64,000 nt of DNA from Deltaproteobacteria bacterium (GTDB lineage: Bacteria; Myxococcota_A; Polyangia; Polyangiales; JADJMO01), in NCBI GenBank assembly GCA_025363655.1, contig JANYDK010000008.1, positions 1-64,000 on the forward strand, written 5' to 3'. Of the stretch, positions 48,235-57,373 are shown piece after piece. The position numbers were made by a program, and so were the translations under genes. Positions within the stretch are counted from its first letter, which is position 1. Each line of letters opens with the position of its first letter. A model generated the notes under the pieces. That model was given only the letters and a program-made list of their open reading frames with translations, was not told the origin of the DNA and did not search any database.

Positions 48235-49161
48235 ATGAACAAGCCCGCCCTCCTTTCTTCCTTCGCCCTCGTCCTCTCAGCCGCCTCGCTCGTGAGCTTC
48301 GCGTTCGCCGACGCCGCCAGTGACGCCAGCGACGCCAAGGCCGCCGCCGACGCCAAGGCTGCCGCCGAAGCGAAGGCCACCGAGGCCAAGACCAACACCG
48401 CCATCGTCGAGAACGGCAACAAGCCGCTCACCTCCGATGAGAAGGCGTGCATCGACGACAACCAGCCGAAGCCGATCCTCGACGCCAACGGCAAGCAGAT
48501 GATCGACAAGGACGGCAAGCCGATGTTCGAGCTCCCGCCGGCGCGCCTCTTCGATCGCAAGGGCACGTTCATCATCGGCGCGGAGAGACTCTTCGGGTAC
48601 ACCACCACCTCGACCAAGACCGCGCAGGGCGCCTTCGATCTCACCGAGAAGCGCTCGCAGTTCGGCTTCCTCTGGAGCTCGCCGGAGACCATCTACAGCA
48701 TCCCCCGCCTCGGCGCCGACTACATGCTGAGCGATCACTTCTCGATCGGCGGCACGCTAGGCGTCGCCACCAGCGCCGGCACCAACGACGCAGGCGGCAA
48801 GACCACCGATGCACCTTCGCAGACGGCGATCCTCGTCGCCCCGCGCGCGGGCTTCGTCTTCGGCTCGGGCGCGATCGCGCTCTGGCTGCGCGGCGGGTTC
48901 ACGTTCTATTCCCTCTCGCAGAAGACGACCGTCGAGGCGACGCCGACCACGCCCGGCAGCACGACCAAGCTGAGCTCCACGGGCTTCGCCTTCAACCTCG
49001 AGCCGATGATCGTGATTTCACCCTACAAACACGTGGGTTTGTACCTCGCCGGCAACGTCGATCTCCCCATCACCGGCACCCAGGATGGCGGCGCGTCGGG
49101 CTCGAACACGCAGAAGATCACCAACATCGGCGTCACCAGCGGCCTTCTGACCTGGTTCTGA
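48235..49161 (+). CDS. Secreted outer-membrane beta-barrel protein
   Basis: 308 aa from the ATG at 48235, with G-G-A-G six bases upstream. Signal peptide to about residue 25, then an Ala/Lys/Asp repeat (A-A-D-A-K-A-A-A-E-A-K-A) likely helical, and an acidic stretch. The last 200 residues have alternating aromatic strands (F-S-I-G-G-T-L-G-V-A-T, A-L-W-L-R-G-G-F-T-F-Y, V-G-L-Y-L-A-G-N-V-D-L) ending in W-F, as barrels do. The helix may bind peptidoglycan or other envelope parts. Function unknown. The 216-base gap from spoVR holds nothing obvious beyond promoters. Confidence 0.7.
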   Translation: MNKPALLSSFALVLSAASLVSFAFADAASDASDAKAAADAKAAAEAKATEAKTNTAIVENGNKPLTSDEKACIDDNQPKPILDANGKQMIDKDGKPMFELPPARLFDRKGTFIIGAERLFGYTTTSTKTAQGAFDLTEKRSQFGFLWSSPETIYSIPRLGADYMLSDHFSIGGTLGVATSAGTNDAGGKTTDAPSQTAILVAPRAGFVFGSGAIALWLRGGFTFYSLSQKTTVEATPTTPGSTTKLSSTGFAFNLEPMIVISPYKHVGLYLAGNVDLPITGTQDGGASGSNTQKITNIGVTSGLLTWF

Positions 49162-49232
49162 TCACGCGCAATCGAAGTATCGATGTGACGAAGGCGCGGG
49201 ATGAATCGGCGCGGCTCGCATGCTGACTGGGC

Positions 49233-50114
49233 ATGCGCCGCGTCACTTCCCTCCGTCGCCTCGGACTCCTCGCAACCGTCACCATCGGTTTCTCGCTCGC
49301 CACCTCGGCCTGCATGATCGGAACGGGCGGCTTCGCCCGCACGACCAAGGCTCGTTACGCAGCCGTCGACGCGCTCCAGTGTCCGGCCTCCGAGATCCAT
49401 CCGATTCACACCTACGAGCGAGAGATCGTCGTCCAAGGGTGTGGTCGAAGTGTGCGCGTCTACTGCGACATCAGCGACCAGTGCGCAGTCGTCGACGAGG
49501 ACGCGGAGAAATCGGCGGCCGCCGGAGCCTCGGGCACGTCGGATTCGACCATCGCCGTCCTTCGCACCGTCCTCCCGTCGATTCCCTATCGTGATTGCGG
49601 CGTCGGCGGAGACGGCAAGCTCGAGCTGACGATCGATCCCGACGGCTCCGTGCAGCGCGCGCAGCTCGTCGCCGGCGCCTACGACGACGCCGCGACCGAG
49701 TGCGTGCTGCAGCGCTTCTCCCAGGTGCAGATCCCCGCGTTCACCGGAAAACCAAGGACATTTCGCTGGGCTGTGCGCTTGCCGACGATCGCCGGCGGAG
49801 GCGAAGGATCGAGCGCCGAGGCGAAGGTCGAGGTCAACGACGACGGTGACGCCACTACGGTCACGTTGCGCGCCGTCCTCTCGTCGATCCCCTATCGCGA
49901 TTGCGGCAAGGGCGGCGCGGGCGCGGTCTCCCTCAGCGTCGACGGCGCCGGCACGACGAAGAAGGTCAGCGTCGACGGCAAGGGCTACGGCGCCGCCACC
50001 AAGAAGTGCCTCGAGCAACGCTTTGCCTCCGTCCACGCACCGGCGCCCGGCGGCCAAGGAGCCGTGATTCGCTGGGAAATCAGCCTCCCCGACGCGAGTG
50101 GCAGCGATTGGTGA
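49233..50114 (+). CDS. Lipoprotein with duplicated AgmX-like domain
   Basis: 293 aa. Lipoprotein signal with lipobox T-S-A-C. After a Cys-bearing region (about 45-90) come two copies of one domain (about 110-185 and 210-290). Each opens S-I-P-Y-R-D-C-G, continues with a G-x-L/V-x-L-x-I/V-D stretch and a single later Cys, and ends with a F/I-R-W-x-x-x-L-P strand. The Cys pairs probably form disulphides. The layout resembles the C-terminal domain of the kinase at 30.8 kb. Function unknown, periplasmic or outer-membrane face. Confidence 0.7.
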   Translation: MRRVTSLRRLGLLATVTIGFSLATSACMIGTGGFARTTKARYAAVDALQCPASEIHPIHTYEREIVVQGCGRSVRVYCDISDQCAVVDEDAEKSAAAGASGTSDSTIAVLRTVLPSIPYRDCGVGGDGKLELTIDPDGSVQRAQLVAGAYDDAATECVLQRFSQVQIPAFTGKPRTFRWAVRLPTIAGGGEGSSAEAKVEVNDDGDATTVTLRAVLSSIPYRDCGKGGAGAVSLSVDGAGTTKKVSVDGKGYGAATKKCLEQRFASVHAPAPGGQGAVIRWEISLPDASGSDW

Positions 50115-50131
50115 ACGAAACTCGCCTCAAC

Positions 50132-50587
50132 TCAACGCGACGGCGGCGGGCGCTTCGTGTGCACGGGCGGCGTGATGGGGACGCCCGTGAGCGTCGCCAG
50201 CTTCTCGAGGAGAGAGGCGAGCTTGAACGGCTTCGTCAGGTAGTGCTTCGCACCGGCGTTGATGCCCTGCACGAGGTCGAGCGCGCCCGCCTTGGCGGTG
50301 AGGAAGATGATCGGAATCGACTTCAACGTCGCGTGTTGCTTGACGCGTTTTGCGAATGCATAGCCGTCGAGCCCCGGCGTCATCACGTCGACGACCAACA
50401 CCGACGGCGCGGGGATGGTCTGCAGGAGGTTCCACGCCTCGAGGTTGTCGCTCGCGACCCAGAGCTGAAAATAGGGCGCGACGCCGGCGACGAGTAGATC
50501 GCGGATGGCCGGATCGTCGTCGATGACCATCACGGATCGATCGCTGGCACCGGGGCGGACGATGTGGTTGACGGACGCACTGCTCAT
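50132..50587 (-). CDS. Stand-alone response regulator receiver
   Basis: 151 aa: one receiver domain with acidic pocket D-D-D, phospho-acceptor Asp in V-V-D-V-M-T-P-G, Thr in F-L-T-A-K and Lys in L-T-K-P-F. No output domain is attached, so it acts through protein contacts or phosphotransfer. A short basic tail follows. Start ATG at 50587 gives a 17-residue lead before the domain. It lies alone, convergent with the lipoprotein gene, and could be a partner of the orphan hybrid kinases. Confidence 0.85.
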   Translation of the reverse strand: MSSASVNHIVRPGASDRSVMVIDDDPAIRDLLVAGVAPYFQLWVASDNLEAWNLLQTIPAPSVLVVDVMTPGLDGYAFAKRVKQHATLKSIPIIFLTAKAGALDLVQGINAGAKHYLTKPFKLASLLEKLATLTGVPITPPVHTKRPPPSR

Positions 50588-50755
50588 GTCTCGGCTTCCT
50601 GTCTCTCCGAAGATTGCATCGCGACTTCGGCTCTTGGCTGGACTCGCCTCTCGGCCCGTCCGCTGACTACATTCGTGAACCGGCAGCTTGCCCACGGACG
50701 CGGCGGTCGTCGACCCTCCGAGCAGATGGACGGACCAGATGGCAAAAATCTTCGC

Positions 50756-51463
50756 TCAAGCGCGTAGACGAAACACCGACGCCACGCTGAGAGATGCACC
50801 TTCGACGTCATCCGATACGGGCACCTCGTAACGCGCCAGCGGCTCGAGGTCGGCTCCTGTGACCAAGTATGCGCGGCCCGGATCGCCGACGAGCACGGTT
50901 TTTCCGGCCCTCGCTTGGGCTCGCAGCCAGGGCGTGACGCGCGTGGCCATCGCGTGCTCGTAGCAGACGTCGCCTGCGAGGATGACCTCGACGTCGTCGT
51001 CGAGCGTATCGTTCGAGAGGACGTCGCTCGCGTCGGCATCGACGACGACCTCGTTGAGGGAAGCGTTGCGCAAGGTGGCGACGACGGCGAATGGATCGAC
51101 GTCGGTGGCGCGTACCCGAAGGGCGCCCGCTCGCGCCGCGGCGATCGCGACGAGGCCCGATCCACAGGCGAAATCGAGGACGCGGCGGCCCGCGACGATC
51201 GCCGGATGATCGAGCACGTGACGCGCGAGCGCCTGTCCGCCAGCCCAGGCGAACGCCCAGAACGGCGGTGGAGCTCCATGCTGCGCGAGGTAGGCCTCGC
51301 TCGCCTGCCAGAGCGGCGTGATCTCGGTGGCGAGGTGTAGGCGCAGCTCGGGGAGCAAAGCCGTCGACGTGACCGCCGTCTGCTCGGTGATGAATCGAGC
51401 GATGCGCTCGGCCTCTCTCGCGGGATCGGTCTCTGCCACGCCAGACCTGATCGTAGCGCACAC
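50756..51463 (-). CDS. ETF-beta lysine methyltransferase-like enzyme
   Basis: 235 aa class I SAM methyltransferase. It has F-W-A-F-A-W-A-G-G-Q-A-L-A-R and V-L-D-F-A-C-G-S-G-L-V-A-I-A-A-A, then a D-V-D-P-F acidic loop, A-G-D-V-C-Y-E and the late motif G-D-P-G-R-A-Y-L. These blocks are those of METTL20-type enzymes, which methylate lysines of the electron transfer flavoprotein beta subunit; relatives act on ribosomal proteins. No ETF gene lies in the window. Cytoplasmic. It is divergent with only 34 bases from the next gene. Confidence 0.8.
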   Translation of the reverse strand: MCATIRSGVAETDPAREAERIARFITEQTAVTSTALLPELRLHLATEITPLWQASEAYLAQHGAPPPFWAFAWAGGQALARHVLDHPAIVAGRRVLDFACGSGLVAIAAARAGALRVRATDVDPFAVVATLRNASLNEVVVDADASDVLSNDTLDDDVEVILAGDVCYEHAMATRVTPWLRAQARAGKTVLVGDPGRAYLVTGADLEPLARYEVPVSDDVEGASLSVASVFRLRA

Positions 51464-51497
51464 GCGTCACGCTCGAGCCCGGTGATATCGTTCGGAG

Positions 51498-52034
51498 ATG
51501 GGTCGTCCCGGCCAGTCCAAGCTCGCGCTCGTGCTCTTTGCGGCGTTGCTCGTCGGCTTCGACAAGCCGAAACCGACGACGTCGAAGGAGCCCGAGGTCG
51601 AAGCGCCGACGCCTCCACCCGCGACGCCGACCGTCGCCGAGCCTGCCACCGGCATCGACGTCGTCGAGAAGGACAAGTGCGTCGCTCATTGGTCCGACGG
51701 CGCTTCGGCCCCGGTCGATTGCCCGATCGAGCTCGCGGGTGCCGACGTCGGCTCGAACATGGCGAAGGAGAGCGGAGACTGCTTCGTCCACCGCGCGGAA
51801 GCGGGCGCACGGAAGAACGCCAAGTGCCCCGAGGTGATGACGAAGAAGGCGACGCCAGGACAGTTGCCGCCGAGGTCGAGTGGCCGTTCGCGCTCGTGCG
51901 GAACCTGCGCGATCGGCGCGCGTGATGACGCCCATGACGCAGGTGACGCGCGCGAAGACGTCTACGCGGTCGTGCTCGCGGCGGGCATGGTGCTCCTCGT
52001 TCGAGGTCGCGCAACGTCACGTCGACGTCGCTGA
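51498..52034 (+). CDS. Small secreted protein with MYXO-CTERM-like tail
   Basis: 178 aa. A signal-like N-terminus (L-A-L-V-L-F-A-A-L-L-V-G-F) leads to a Pro/Thr linker and a small domain with four cysteines (K-C-V-A-H-W-S-D-G, D-C-P-I-E-L, D-C-F-V-H-R and K-C-P-E-V). The C-terminus has S-C-G-T-C-A, a hydrophobic run (V-V-L-A-A-G-M-V-L-L-V) and R-R-R-R, which resembles the sorting tail of other exported myxobacterial proteins. The tail is less regular than usual because an Asp-rich stretch intervenes, so the frame near the end deserves care. Confidence 0.5.
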   Translation: MGRPGQSKLALVLFAALLVGFDKPKPTTSKEPEVEAPTPPPATPTVAEPATGIDVVEKDKCVAHWSDGASAPVDCPIELAGADVGSNMAKESGDCFVHRAEAGARKNAKCPEVMTKKATPGQLPPRSSGRSRSCGTCAIGARDDAHDAGDAREDVYAVVLAAGMVLLVRGRATSRRRR

Positions 52035-52180
52035 TGTCGTCGATGTGGGGCTCGACGTGAGCGTCGATGTGATCGCCGCGTCGCGCTCACGCGCTCGTCG
52101 TTCACGTGTGCCGCGACGAATGCGCTGAAAATCAGGTTCATTCGCGCGAGGCATCGTCGATGCAATGAAAGCCCACCGAG

Positions 52181-53290
52181 GTGGTCGGGTTGAAGCAGCG
52201 CACGCATCACTGGCTCGCATCGCTCGCGTTCGCTCTCGGCGTGACGACCACGCTCGGGTGTGGCGCCAGTGTCGCGGACGCGTCCGGCGGGGACGTTCCC
52301 GCTTCGGACACGGGTGCTCCCGTTCCGCAGCACGACGGCGCACCGGTCGACGCTCCACCCTCGATCACGATCAATCCGTGCAATGGCACGACGCCGACCG
52401 CGCTCGTCGCCTCGTCCGACACCGCGCGCTCCGTCGCCACCGACGGCGTGTCGATGTACTGGACCACGTGGCCGACGGCGCGCTCGAAGGGCAAGGTCTT
52501 CGTCGCTTCGCTCGCCGCGCGCACGCCCATCCTCCTCGCCGACGACGAGGACGAGCCGACCGAGATCGGCGTCGACGGCGGACGCGTCTACTGGGTCGAT
52601 CACGGCCGCAGCCTGCGCTCGGTCGCCACTTCGGGGGGCGCGATCACCACCGTCTTCGAAGGCACCGTCGAGCACCTCGCGATCGCGTCCGCGAACGACG
52701 CCCATCACGTCGTCTTCAGCGCCGACACTTCGATCTACCGCGTCTCTTCCGGCGGTGACGTCGCCGAGCTCTTCAGCGCGGACGCGCACGCCGACGCGCT
52801 CACCGTCGACGCCAACGCCGTCTACTGGGTGCGCCAAGACGGCTCCGCCTCGGTGCATCGACGAGCGTTCGACCTCGGTCGTGACGAGACGCTCGCCCTC
52901 GGGCTCGGCGTCTCACGCCAAACGAGCCTCGCCGTCGACGCGCAGAACGTCTGGGTCGCCTCGATGGACAGCGGAATGCTCTGGAAAATAGGCCTCGCCG
53001 ACGCACGTACGACCATCGCCGCGTCGGGTCTCCATTGCCCCGACACCGTGCGTGCCGACGGCGCATCGGTGTTCCTCGCCAACAGCTCCGTCGCCTGCGC
53101 GCCGAGCTTCGATCTCTCGACGCGGGCCATCCTCCAATACTCCGCAGCCGACGTCCGCGCGAAGCCGCTCGGCATCGCACCTGCCGAGCACACCGGCATC
53201 GACGGTCGCTTCGCGGTCGACGATCGCAACGTCTACTGGGCCGGGAGGGACGGCGCGCAGAGCTACGTCTATTGCGTCGCCAAACGTTGA
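52181..53290 (+). CDS. Propeller-type secreted lipoprotein
   Basis: 369 aa from GTG at 52181, or TTG at 52190, which has G-A-G-G upstream at a better distance. Lipobox T-L-G-C. After an Asp/Pro linker, beta-propeller-like units repeat: V-A-T-D-G-V-S-M-Y-W-T-T, I-G-V-D-G-G-R-V-Y-W-V-D, L-T-V-D-A-N-A-V-Y-W-V-R, L-A-V-D-A-Q-N-V-W-V-A-S and F-A-V-D-D-R-N-V-Y-W-A-G. The V-D-x-x-x-V-Y-W pattern is frequent in myxobacterial surface lipoproteins of unknown role. No enzyme motif is seen. Its stop opens a 9-base duplication. Confidence 0.75.
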   Translation: MVGLKQRTHHWLASLAFALGVTTTLGCGASVADASGGDVPASDTGAPVPQHDGAPVDAPPSITINPCNGTTPTALVASSDTARSVATDGVSMYWTTWPTARSKGKVFVASLAARTPILLADDEDEPTEIGVDGGRVYWVDHGRSLRSVATSGGAITTVFEGTVEHLAIASANDAHHVVFSADTSIYRVSSGGDVAELFSADAHADALTVDANAVYWVRQDGSASVHRRAFDLGRDETLALGLGVSRQTSLAVDAQNVWVASMDSGMLWKIGLADARTTIAASGLHCPDTVRADGASVFLANSSVACAPSFDLSTRAILQYSAADVRAKPLGIAPAEHTGIDGRFAVDDRNVYWAGRDGAQSYVYCVAKR

Positions 53291-53305
53291 GTCACCTGAG
53301 TCACC
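53288..53305 (+). repeat. 9-base direct duplication at a stop codon
   Basis: TGAGTCACC occurs twice in direct succession, beginning exactly at the TGA stop of the propeller lipoprotein gene. Confidence 0.75.
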
Positions 53306-53398
53306 GAGCGCACAGGCAACCACGGCGTGACGAAATCGGAGGCCTGCTCCCCCTCGAATCCGATGGAGCTCGCCATGGTTGCTTGTGCCCTCGGCGAG

Positions 53399-54511
53399 TC
53401 ACTTCCCCTTGCCGAGGAACTCCTTGATCGAGCCGACGATCGCGTCCTTGTCGCGAATTTCGCTGGTGATCACCTTCTCTTCGGTGCCGAAGTGCTCGCG
53501 CAAATCTTTGATGAATTGCCCGCTTCCGTAGGGGCTCTCGACTTGGCCATAGGAGAAGACGTTCGACGCCGGCAGCAGCTGCTGCTTCATGATCTCCACG
53601 CACTGCAGCGTGTCGTCCATCGACCAGTTGTCGCCGTCGCTGAAGTGGTACGGATAGATGTTCCACTCCGCTGCCGGATAGCTCTCTTCGATCATCCGCG
53701 CGCAGAGCTTGTAGGCGCTGCTGATCATCGTTCCGCCCGACTCGCGGGTGTGGAAGAAGGTGTCGCGATCGACCTCGCGCGCGGTGGCGTCGTGGATGAT
53801 GAAGCGGCTCTCGAGGCCCTTGTACTGGCTGCGTAGCCAGGTATCGATCCAGAAGCTCTCGATGCGGACGATCTCTTTCTGCTCGTCGCCCATCGAGCCC
53901 GACACGTCCATCATGTAGATGATGACCGCGTTGGCGACCGGCTCGTTCTCGGTCTTCCACGAGCGGAAGCGACGGTCGTCTTTGATCGGGATGATGATCG
54001 GATCGTCCTTGTCGTAGCTCCCCGTCGCGACTTGCCGCTTGAGAGCCTCGCGGTACGTGCGCTTGAAGTGTCGCAGCGACTCGGGGCCGACGCGTCGGAT
54101 GCCGGTGTAGCGATCCTTGGCGTTGATGATCTTCGCTTTGCCCTTGTTCTCGATGTCCGGCAGCGCCAGCTCTTCGCCGAGAATTTGGGCCAATTCGTCG
54201 AGTGCGACGTCGACCTCGAGCACGTGCTCGCCGGCGTCTTTGCCTGCCTTCTTCCCACCGTCGCCCTTCTGATCGCCGTCACCGCCGAGCGAATCACCCG
54301 GCTCGCCCTCACCTTGCCCTGCGCCACCCGTCTGCTTGTCGCCATAGCGGAAGCGCGGAATGTCGATCTGCGGGATGGGGATGCTGACGACGTCCTTGCC
54401 CTTGCGACCAAGGAGCTCGCCTTGCGAGATGTAGCGCCGGAGGTTCTCGCGAATCTTCCCGCGGACGATGGCGCGAAAGCGGGCGTGATCCTGGTCGATG
54501 CGGAGGGACAT
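53399..54511 (-). CDS. yeaH: YeaH/DUF444 family protein
   Basis: 370 aa. Opens [11 protein letters not shown] and has R-E-N-L-R-R-Y-I-S, then a Gly/Asp/Lys-rich spacer (about 65-95). A vWA-like domain follows with a MIDAS motif D202-V-S204-G-S206 and G-G-T-M-I-S-S-A near the end. In bacteria it forms a conserved trio with the PrkA kinase and SpoVR, acting in nutrient stress or sporulation. SpoVR is 5.4 kb away in the same direction; the gene immediately upstream is a GNAT protein and not prkA, so the operon is broken here. It is likely cytoplasmic. Confidence 0.92.
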   Translation of the reverse strand: MSLRIDQDHARFRAIVRGKIRENLRRYISQGELLGRKGKDVVSIPIPQIDIPRFRYGDKQTGGAGQGEGEPGDSLGGDGDQKGDGGKKAGKDAGEHVLEVDVALDELAQILGEELALPDIENKGKAKIINAKDRYTGIRRVGPESLRHFKRTYREALKRQVATGSYDKDDPIIIPIKDDRRFRSWKTENEPVANAVIIYMMDVSGSMGDEQKEIVRIESFWIDTWLRSQYKGLESRFIIHDATAREVDRDTFFHTRESGGTMISSAYKLCARMIEESYPAAEWNIYPYHFSDGDNWSMDDTLQCVEIMKQQLLPASNVFSYGQVESPYGSGQFIKDLREHFGTEEKVITSEIRDKDAIVGSIKEFLGKGK

Positions 54512-54572
54512 GCGTCGGTGAAGCGTAGCAGAGGAGCCGGTCCTTGGCGGGAGGGTGCATTCGGCGAAGCGA

Positions 54573-54623
54573 GAAGGTTCAGAAGTGAAGGCTCAGAAGT
54601 GAAGGTTCAGAAGTGAAGGCTCA
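54573..54623 (+). repeat. 14-base tandem repeat overlapping a gene end
   Basis: GAAGGTTCAGAAGT and GAAGGCTCAGAAGT alternate for three full copies plus nine bases of a fourth. The last copies cover the stop and final codons of the leftward GNAT gene, so extra TGA-containing units lie downstream of its stop. Confidence 0.9.
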
Positions 54624-55452
54624 TCTCGCGCTGCGTGAGCTCGGCCTTGACGAAGCCCATGCGTCGCATCGCCTCGGCGCCGACGTCCTCGGGCCACACT
54701 TGCGGAATCGAGAGGCTACGGCCCTCGAACCTGGCGGCGACGGCGGCGAGGAGCCTGCGCGCGTAACCGCGGCGACGGTGCTCGGGGATCGTGAGCAAGG
54801 CGGCGACGTTGACCGTGGTCTCGCTCGCGCCGCCGACGAGGACGAAGGCGCGCTCTTCGAGGTGGAAGCACTGCGTCGGCGCGGTCGTCTGCATGAGGGT
54901 CGCAGGCTCGAGCTGCCAAGGGAGGTCCTGGAGCTCGCTGCGTCCGGCGATGCGACCGAGCGTGTCGGGCGGACATCGTTCGATGCCATCGTCGCCGGGG
55001 CCGAGGTCTTTTCCCGTCCAGCCGACGAGCTGGCGCATCGGCTCGAATCCCGCGTGCGTGTAGAGCGCGACCGCGGCGGCGTTGGACTCGATCACTTCGA
55101 GCGTCATCCGCGCGTCGCCGCGCGTACGTGCGTCCGCGAGGAGCTGGCCGACGACGGCGCTGCCGACGCCCATTCCCCGTGATTCCTTGATGATTCCCAT
55201 CGTCGCGAGCCGGCTGCGGTTGCCGCGCAAGGCGATGAGGGCGAGCGCGATCGGCGACGTCGGCGAATCGTCGCGAGAGACGACACGGGACGCAGCCAAG
55301 TCGATGCTCTCTTTTCGCACGTGACGAGCGAGCGTCACTCGATCGACGTTCGCCACCGGCACGATGTAGTTCTCGAAGCCCCGCGTGAAGAGCTCGGCGA
55401 GCAGGTCCAACGGGTATTCGGCGGCCGAGGCGAAGCGCAATCCCTGGGACAT
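54607..55452 (-). CDS. Tandem GNAT-fold acetyltransferase
   Basis: 281 aa with two GNAT-like halves. The first has I-I-K-E-S-R-G-M-G-V-G-S-A-V-V-G (acetyl-CoA-binding R-G-x-G-x-G/A form) and N-A-A-A-V-A-L-Y-T-H-A-G-F. The second has I-P-E-H-R-R-R-G-Y-A-R-R-L-L, also a good CoA loop, ending A-M-R-R-M-G-F. The pattern is common in acyltransferases whose substrate cannot be guessed. Cytoplasmic. Its 3' end lies in a tandem repeat. It is divergent from a SAM methyltransferase gene. Confidence 0.85.
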   Translation of the reverse strand: MSQGLRFASAAEYPLDLLAELFTRGFENYIVPVANVDRVTLARHVRKESIDLAASRVVSRDDSPTSPIALALIALRGNRSRLATMGIIKESRGMGVGSAVVGQLLADARTRGDARMTLEVIESNAAAVALYTHAGFEPMRQLVGWTGKDLGPGDDGIERCPPDTLGRIAGRSELQDLPWQLEPATLMQTTAPTQCFHLEERAFVLVGGASETTVNVAALLTIPEHRRRGYARRLLAAVAARFEGRSLSIPQVWPEDVGAEAMRRMGFVKAELTQREMSLHF

Positions 55453-55541
55453 CGCCCGATGCTGTGCGCGCCGCCCTCCTCCGTAAAGTGACCCTCACGA
55501 GTGCGCACGAGCTCCAAGGTATGAGAAGCTCGCGAACCCCC

Positions 55542-56399
55542 ATGAGCACACCCGCCAACGCCGAAGCGATCGAAGCCTGGAACACGGTTCTGTTCGACAA
55601 ATTCGTGCGTTTTCGTCACATCGTCATCGGCGGCTTCACCGGCCTCGGGCACGCCGTCCTCGAGAGTCATCCGATCGCCGAAGGGGCGCGCGTCCTCGAC
55701 GTCGGTTGCGGCTTCGGCGACACCACGATCGATCTCGCGCGCCGCGTCGGATCGAAGGGCTCGGCGGTCGGCGTCGATGCAGCCCCGCGCTTCATCGAGA
55801 GCGCGCGCCGCGATGGCGAGGTCGCCGGTGTCTCCAACGCGCGCTTCGTCGTCGCCGACGTCGAGGCCGACGATCTCGGCGGTCCCTACGACCGCGTCTT
55901 CTCGCGCTTCGGCACCATGTTCTTCGCCAGCCCGGTGGCGGCGATGCGCAACCTCCGCAAGTCGCTCGTCCCTGGCGGGCTCCTGACGATGGCGGTGTGG
56001 CGTCGCAAGGACGAGAACCCGTTCTTCTACGAGTGCGAGCAGCGCGTCCTCTCGCTGGTCACGCACCACGAAAAGGGCGACCAAGTCACCTGCGGCCCCG
56101 GCCCCTTCTCGATGTCCAGCCCCGACGTCGTCAGCGCGCAGCTCAAGGCCGCCGGCTTTCACAAGATCACTTTCGAGCGCGTCGATCTCGGGCTCAGCCT
56201 CGGCGACTCGGTCGAAGCCGCGATCGACTTCTGCACCTCGCTCGGACCTGCGGGCGAGGTCATCCGGCTCGCCGGCGCCGAGGCCGAGGCGAAGAAGCCG
56301 CAGATCATGGCGGCCCTCCACGATCTACTCTCCGGGTACCTGGTCGAGGGCAAGGTCATCGGTCATTCGAGCGTTTGGATCGTCAGCGCCCGAGCTTGA
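55542..56399 (+). CDS. SAM-dependent methyltransferase
   Basis: 285 aa from ATG 55542 (ATG 55521 also possible). Class I Rossmann motifs: V-L-D-V-G-C-G-F-G-D-T-T (motif I), G-V-D-A-A-P (motif II), L-R-K-S-L-V-P-G-G-L-L (motif IV region). The N-terminal N-T-V-L-F-D-K-F-V-R-F-R-H looks like members that methylate small molecules of the UbiE or ubiquinone/menaquinone type; the substrate is unknown. The aldo/keto reductase gene follows after two bases, so the pair forms a small operon. Confidence 0.85.
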   Translation: MSTPANAEAIEAWNTVLFDKFVRFRHIVIGGFTGLGHAVLESHPIAEGARVLDVGCGFGDTTIDLARRVGSKGSAVGVDAAPRFIESARRDGEVAGVSNARFVVADVEADDLGGPYDRVFSRFGTMFFASPVAAMRNLRKSLVPGGLLTMAVWRRKDENPFFYECEQRVLSLVTHHEKGDQVTCGPGPFSMSSPDVVSAQLKAAGFHKITFERVDLGLSLGDSVEAAIDFCTSLGPAGEVIRLAGAEAEAKKPQIMAALHDLLSGYLVEGKVIGHSSVWIVSARA

Positions 56400-56401
56400 A
56401 C

Positions 56402-57304
56402 ATGCCGACCCTCACCGATCGACGCGCGCTCGGCCGCACGGGCCTCATGGTCTCGCCCCTCGGCCTCGGCGCTGGTCCCCTCGGCGATCTCTCCTTCGAC
56501 GAGGGCGCGGCGGTGCGGCTGGTGCACGAGGCCCTCGAGCACGGGATCAACGTCCTCGACACCGCCCCGAGCTATGGCGCCTCGGAGGCGCGTCTCGGGC
56601 TCGCCCTGCGCGATCGCCGTGCTCGTCGACAAGACGTGGTCCTCGTCACCAAGGGCGGCTACGGCGTGCCCGGCGTCGGCGATTGGACGCCCGAGGTGAT
56701 GACGCGTGGTATCGATCAGGCGCTCGCCCGTCTCGGCACCGACTACCTCGACGTCTTTCTCCTCCACTCCTGCGACCGCGCACGCCTCGGCCTGGGCGAT
56801 CTCTTCGAGCCCCTCGTGCGCGCACGATCGGCCGGAAAAATAAGGGCCGTTGGCTATTCGGGCGACGGCGAGCCGCTCGACTATGCGATCGCCTGCGGCG
56901 TCTTCGACGTCGTCGAGTGCTCGGTCAACGTCGTCGATCAACAGGCGCTCTCGACGTCGATTCCGCGCGCCATCACCCGCGGCGTCGGGGTCCTCGCCAA
57001 GCGTTCGCTCGCCAACGCTGCCTTCCGCGCCGACGCCGCGCTCGAACGCGACGACGTTCGCACCTATCGTCGTCGCTTCGAGGCGATGTTCGACGGCGAT
57101 CTCTCCAAGGTCACGCAGTCCGACGCGCTCCGCTTCACGGTCTTCACGGAAGGCGTCACCTGTGCGCTCCTCGGTACGCGCAGCTCCTCGCACCTCTCCC
57201 ACGCCGTCGCCGACGTCGGGGCCGGACCTCTCTCCGCGCACGACGCGGCAGAGATTCGTGCTCGGTTCGCGCGACACGGCGACGGCTGGCCGGGCCTCGT
57301 CTGA
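56402..57304 (+). CDS. Aldo/keto reductase
   Basis: 300 aa, TIM-barrel NADPH oxidoreductase. It opens L-G-R-T-G-L-M-V-S-P-L-G-L-G, with catalytic D and Y in N-V-L-D-T-A-P-S-Y-G, Lys in L-V-T-K-G-G and the fourth residue His in F-L-L-H-S. The family reduces aldehydes or ketones. Start ATG at 56402 is the first in frame after the methyltransferase stop; the longer open frame to its left is antisense or shadow. Co-expression with the methyltransferase is implied by the 2-base gap. Confidence 0.9.
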   Translation: MPTLTDRRALGRTGLMVSPLGLGAGPLGDLSFDEGAAVRLVHEALEHGINVLDTAPSYGASEARLGLALRDRRARRQDVVLVTKGGYGVPGVGDWTPEVMTRGIDQALARLGTDYLDVFLLHSCDRARLGLGDLFEPLVRARSAGKIRAVGYSGDGEPLDYAIACGVFDVVECSVNVVDQQALSTSIPRAITRGVGVLAKRSLANAAFRADAALERDDVRTYRRRFEAMFDGDLSKVTQSDALRFTVFTEGVTCALLGTRSSSHLSHAVADVGAGPLSAHDAAEIRARFARHGDGWPGLV

Positions 57305-57373
57305 AGGCATACGCTGAGGGGTCCAAGGGGGGGCGACGATGCGTAGAGGCGACGGCTGTTGCGAGGTCGCAGG

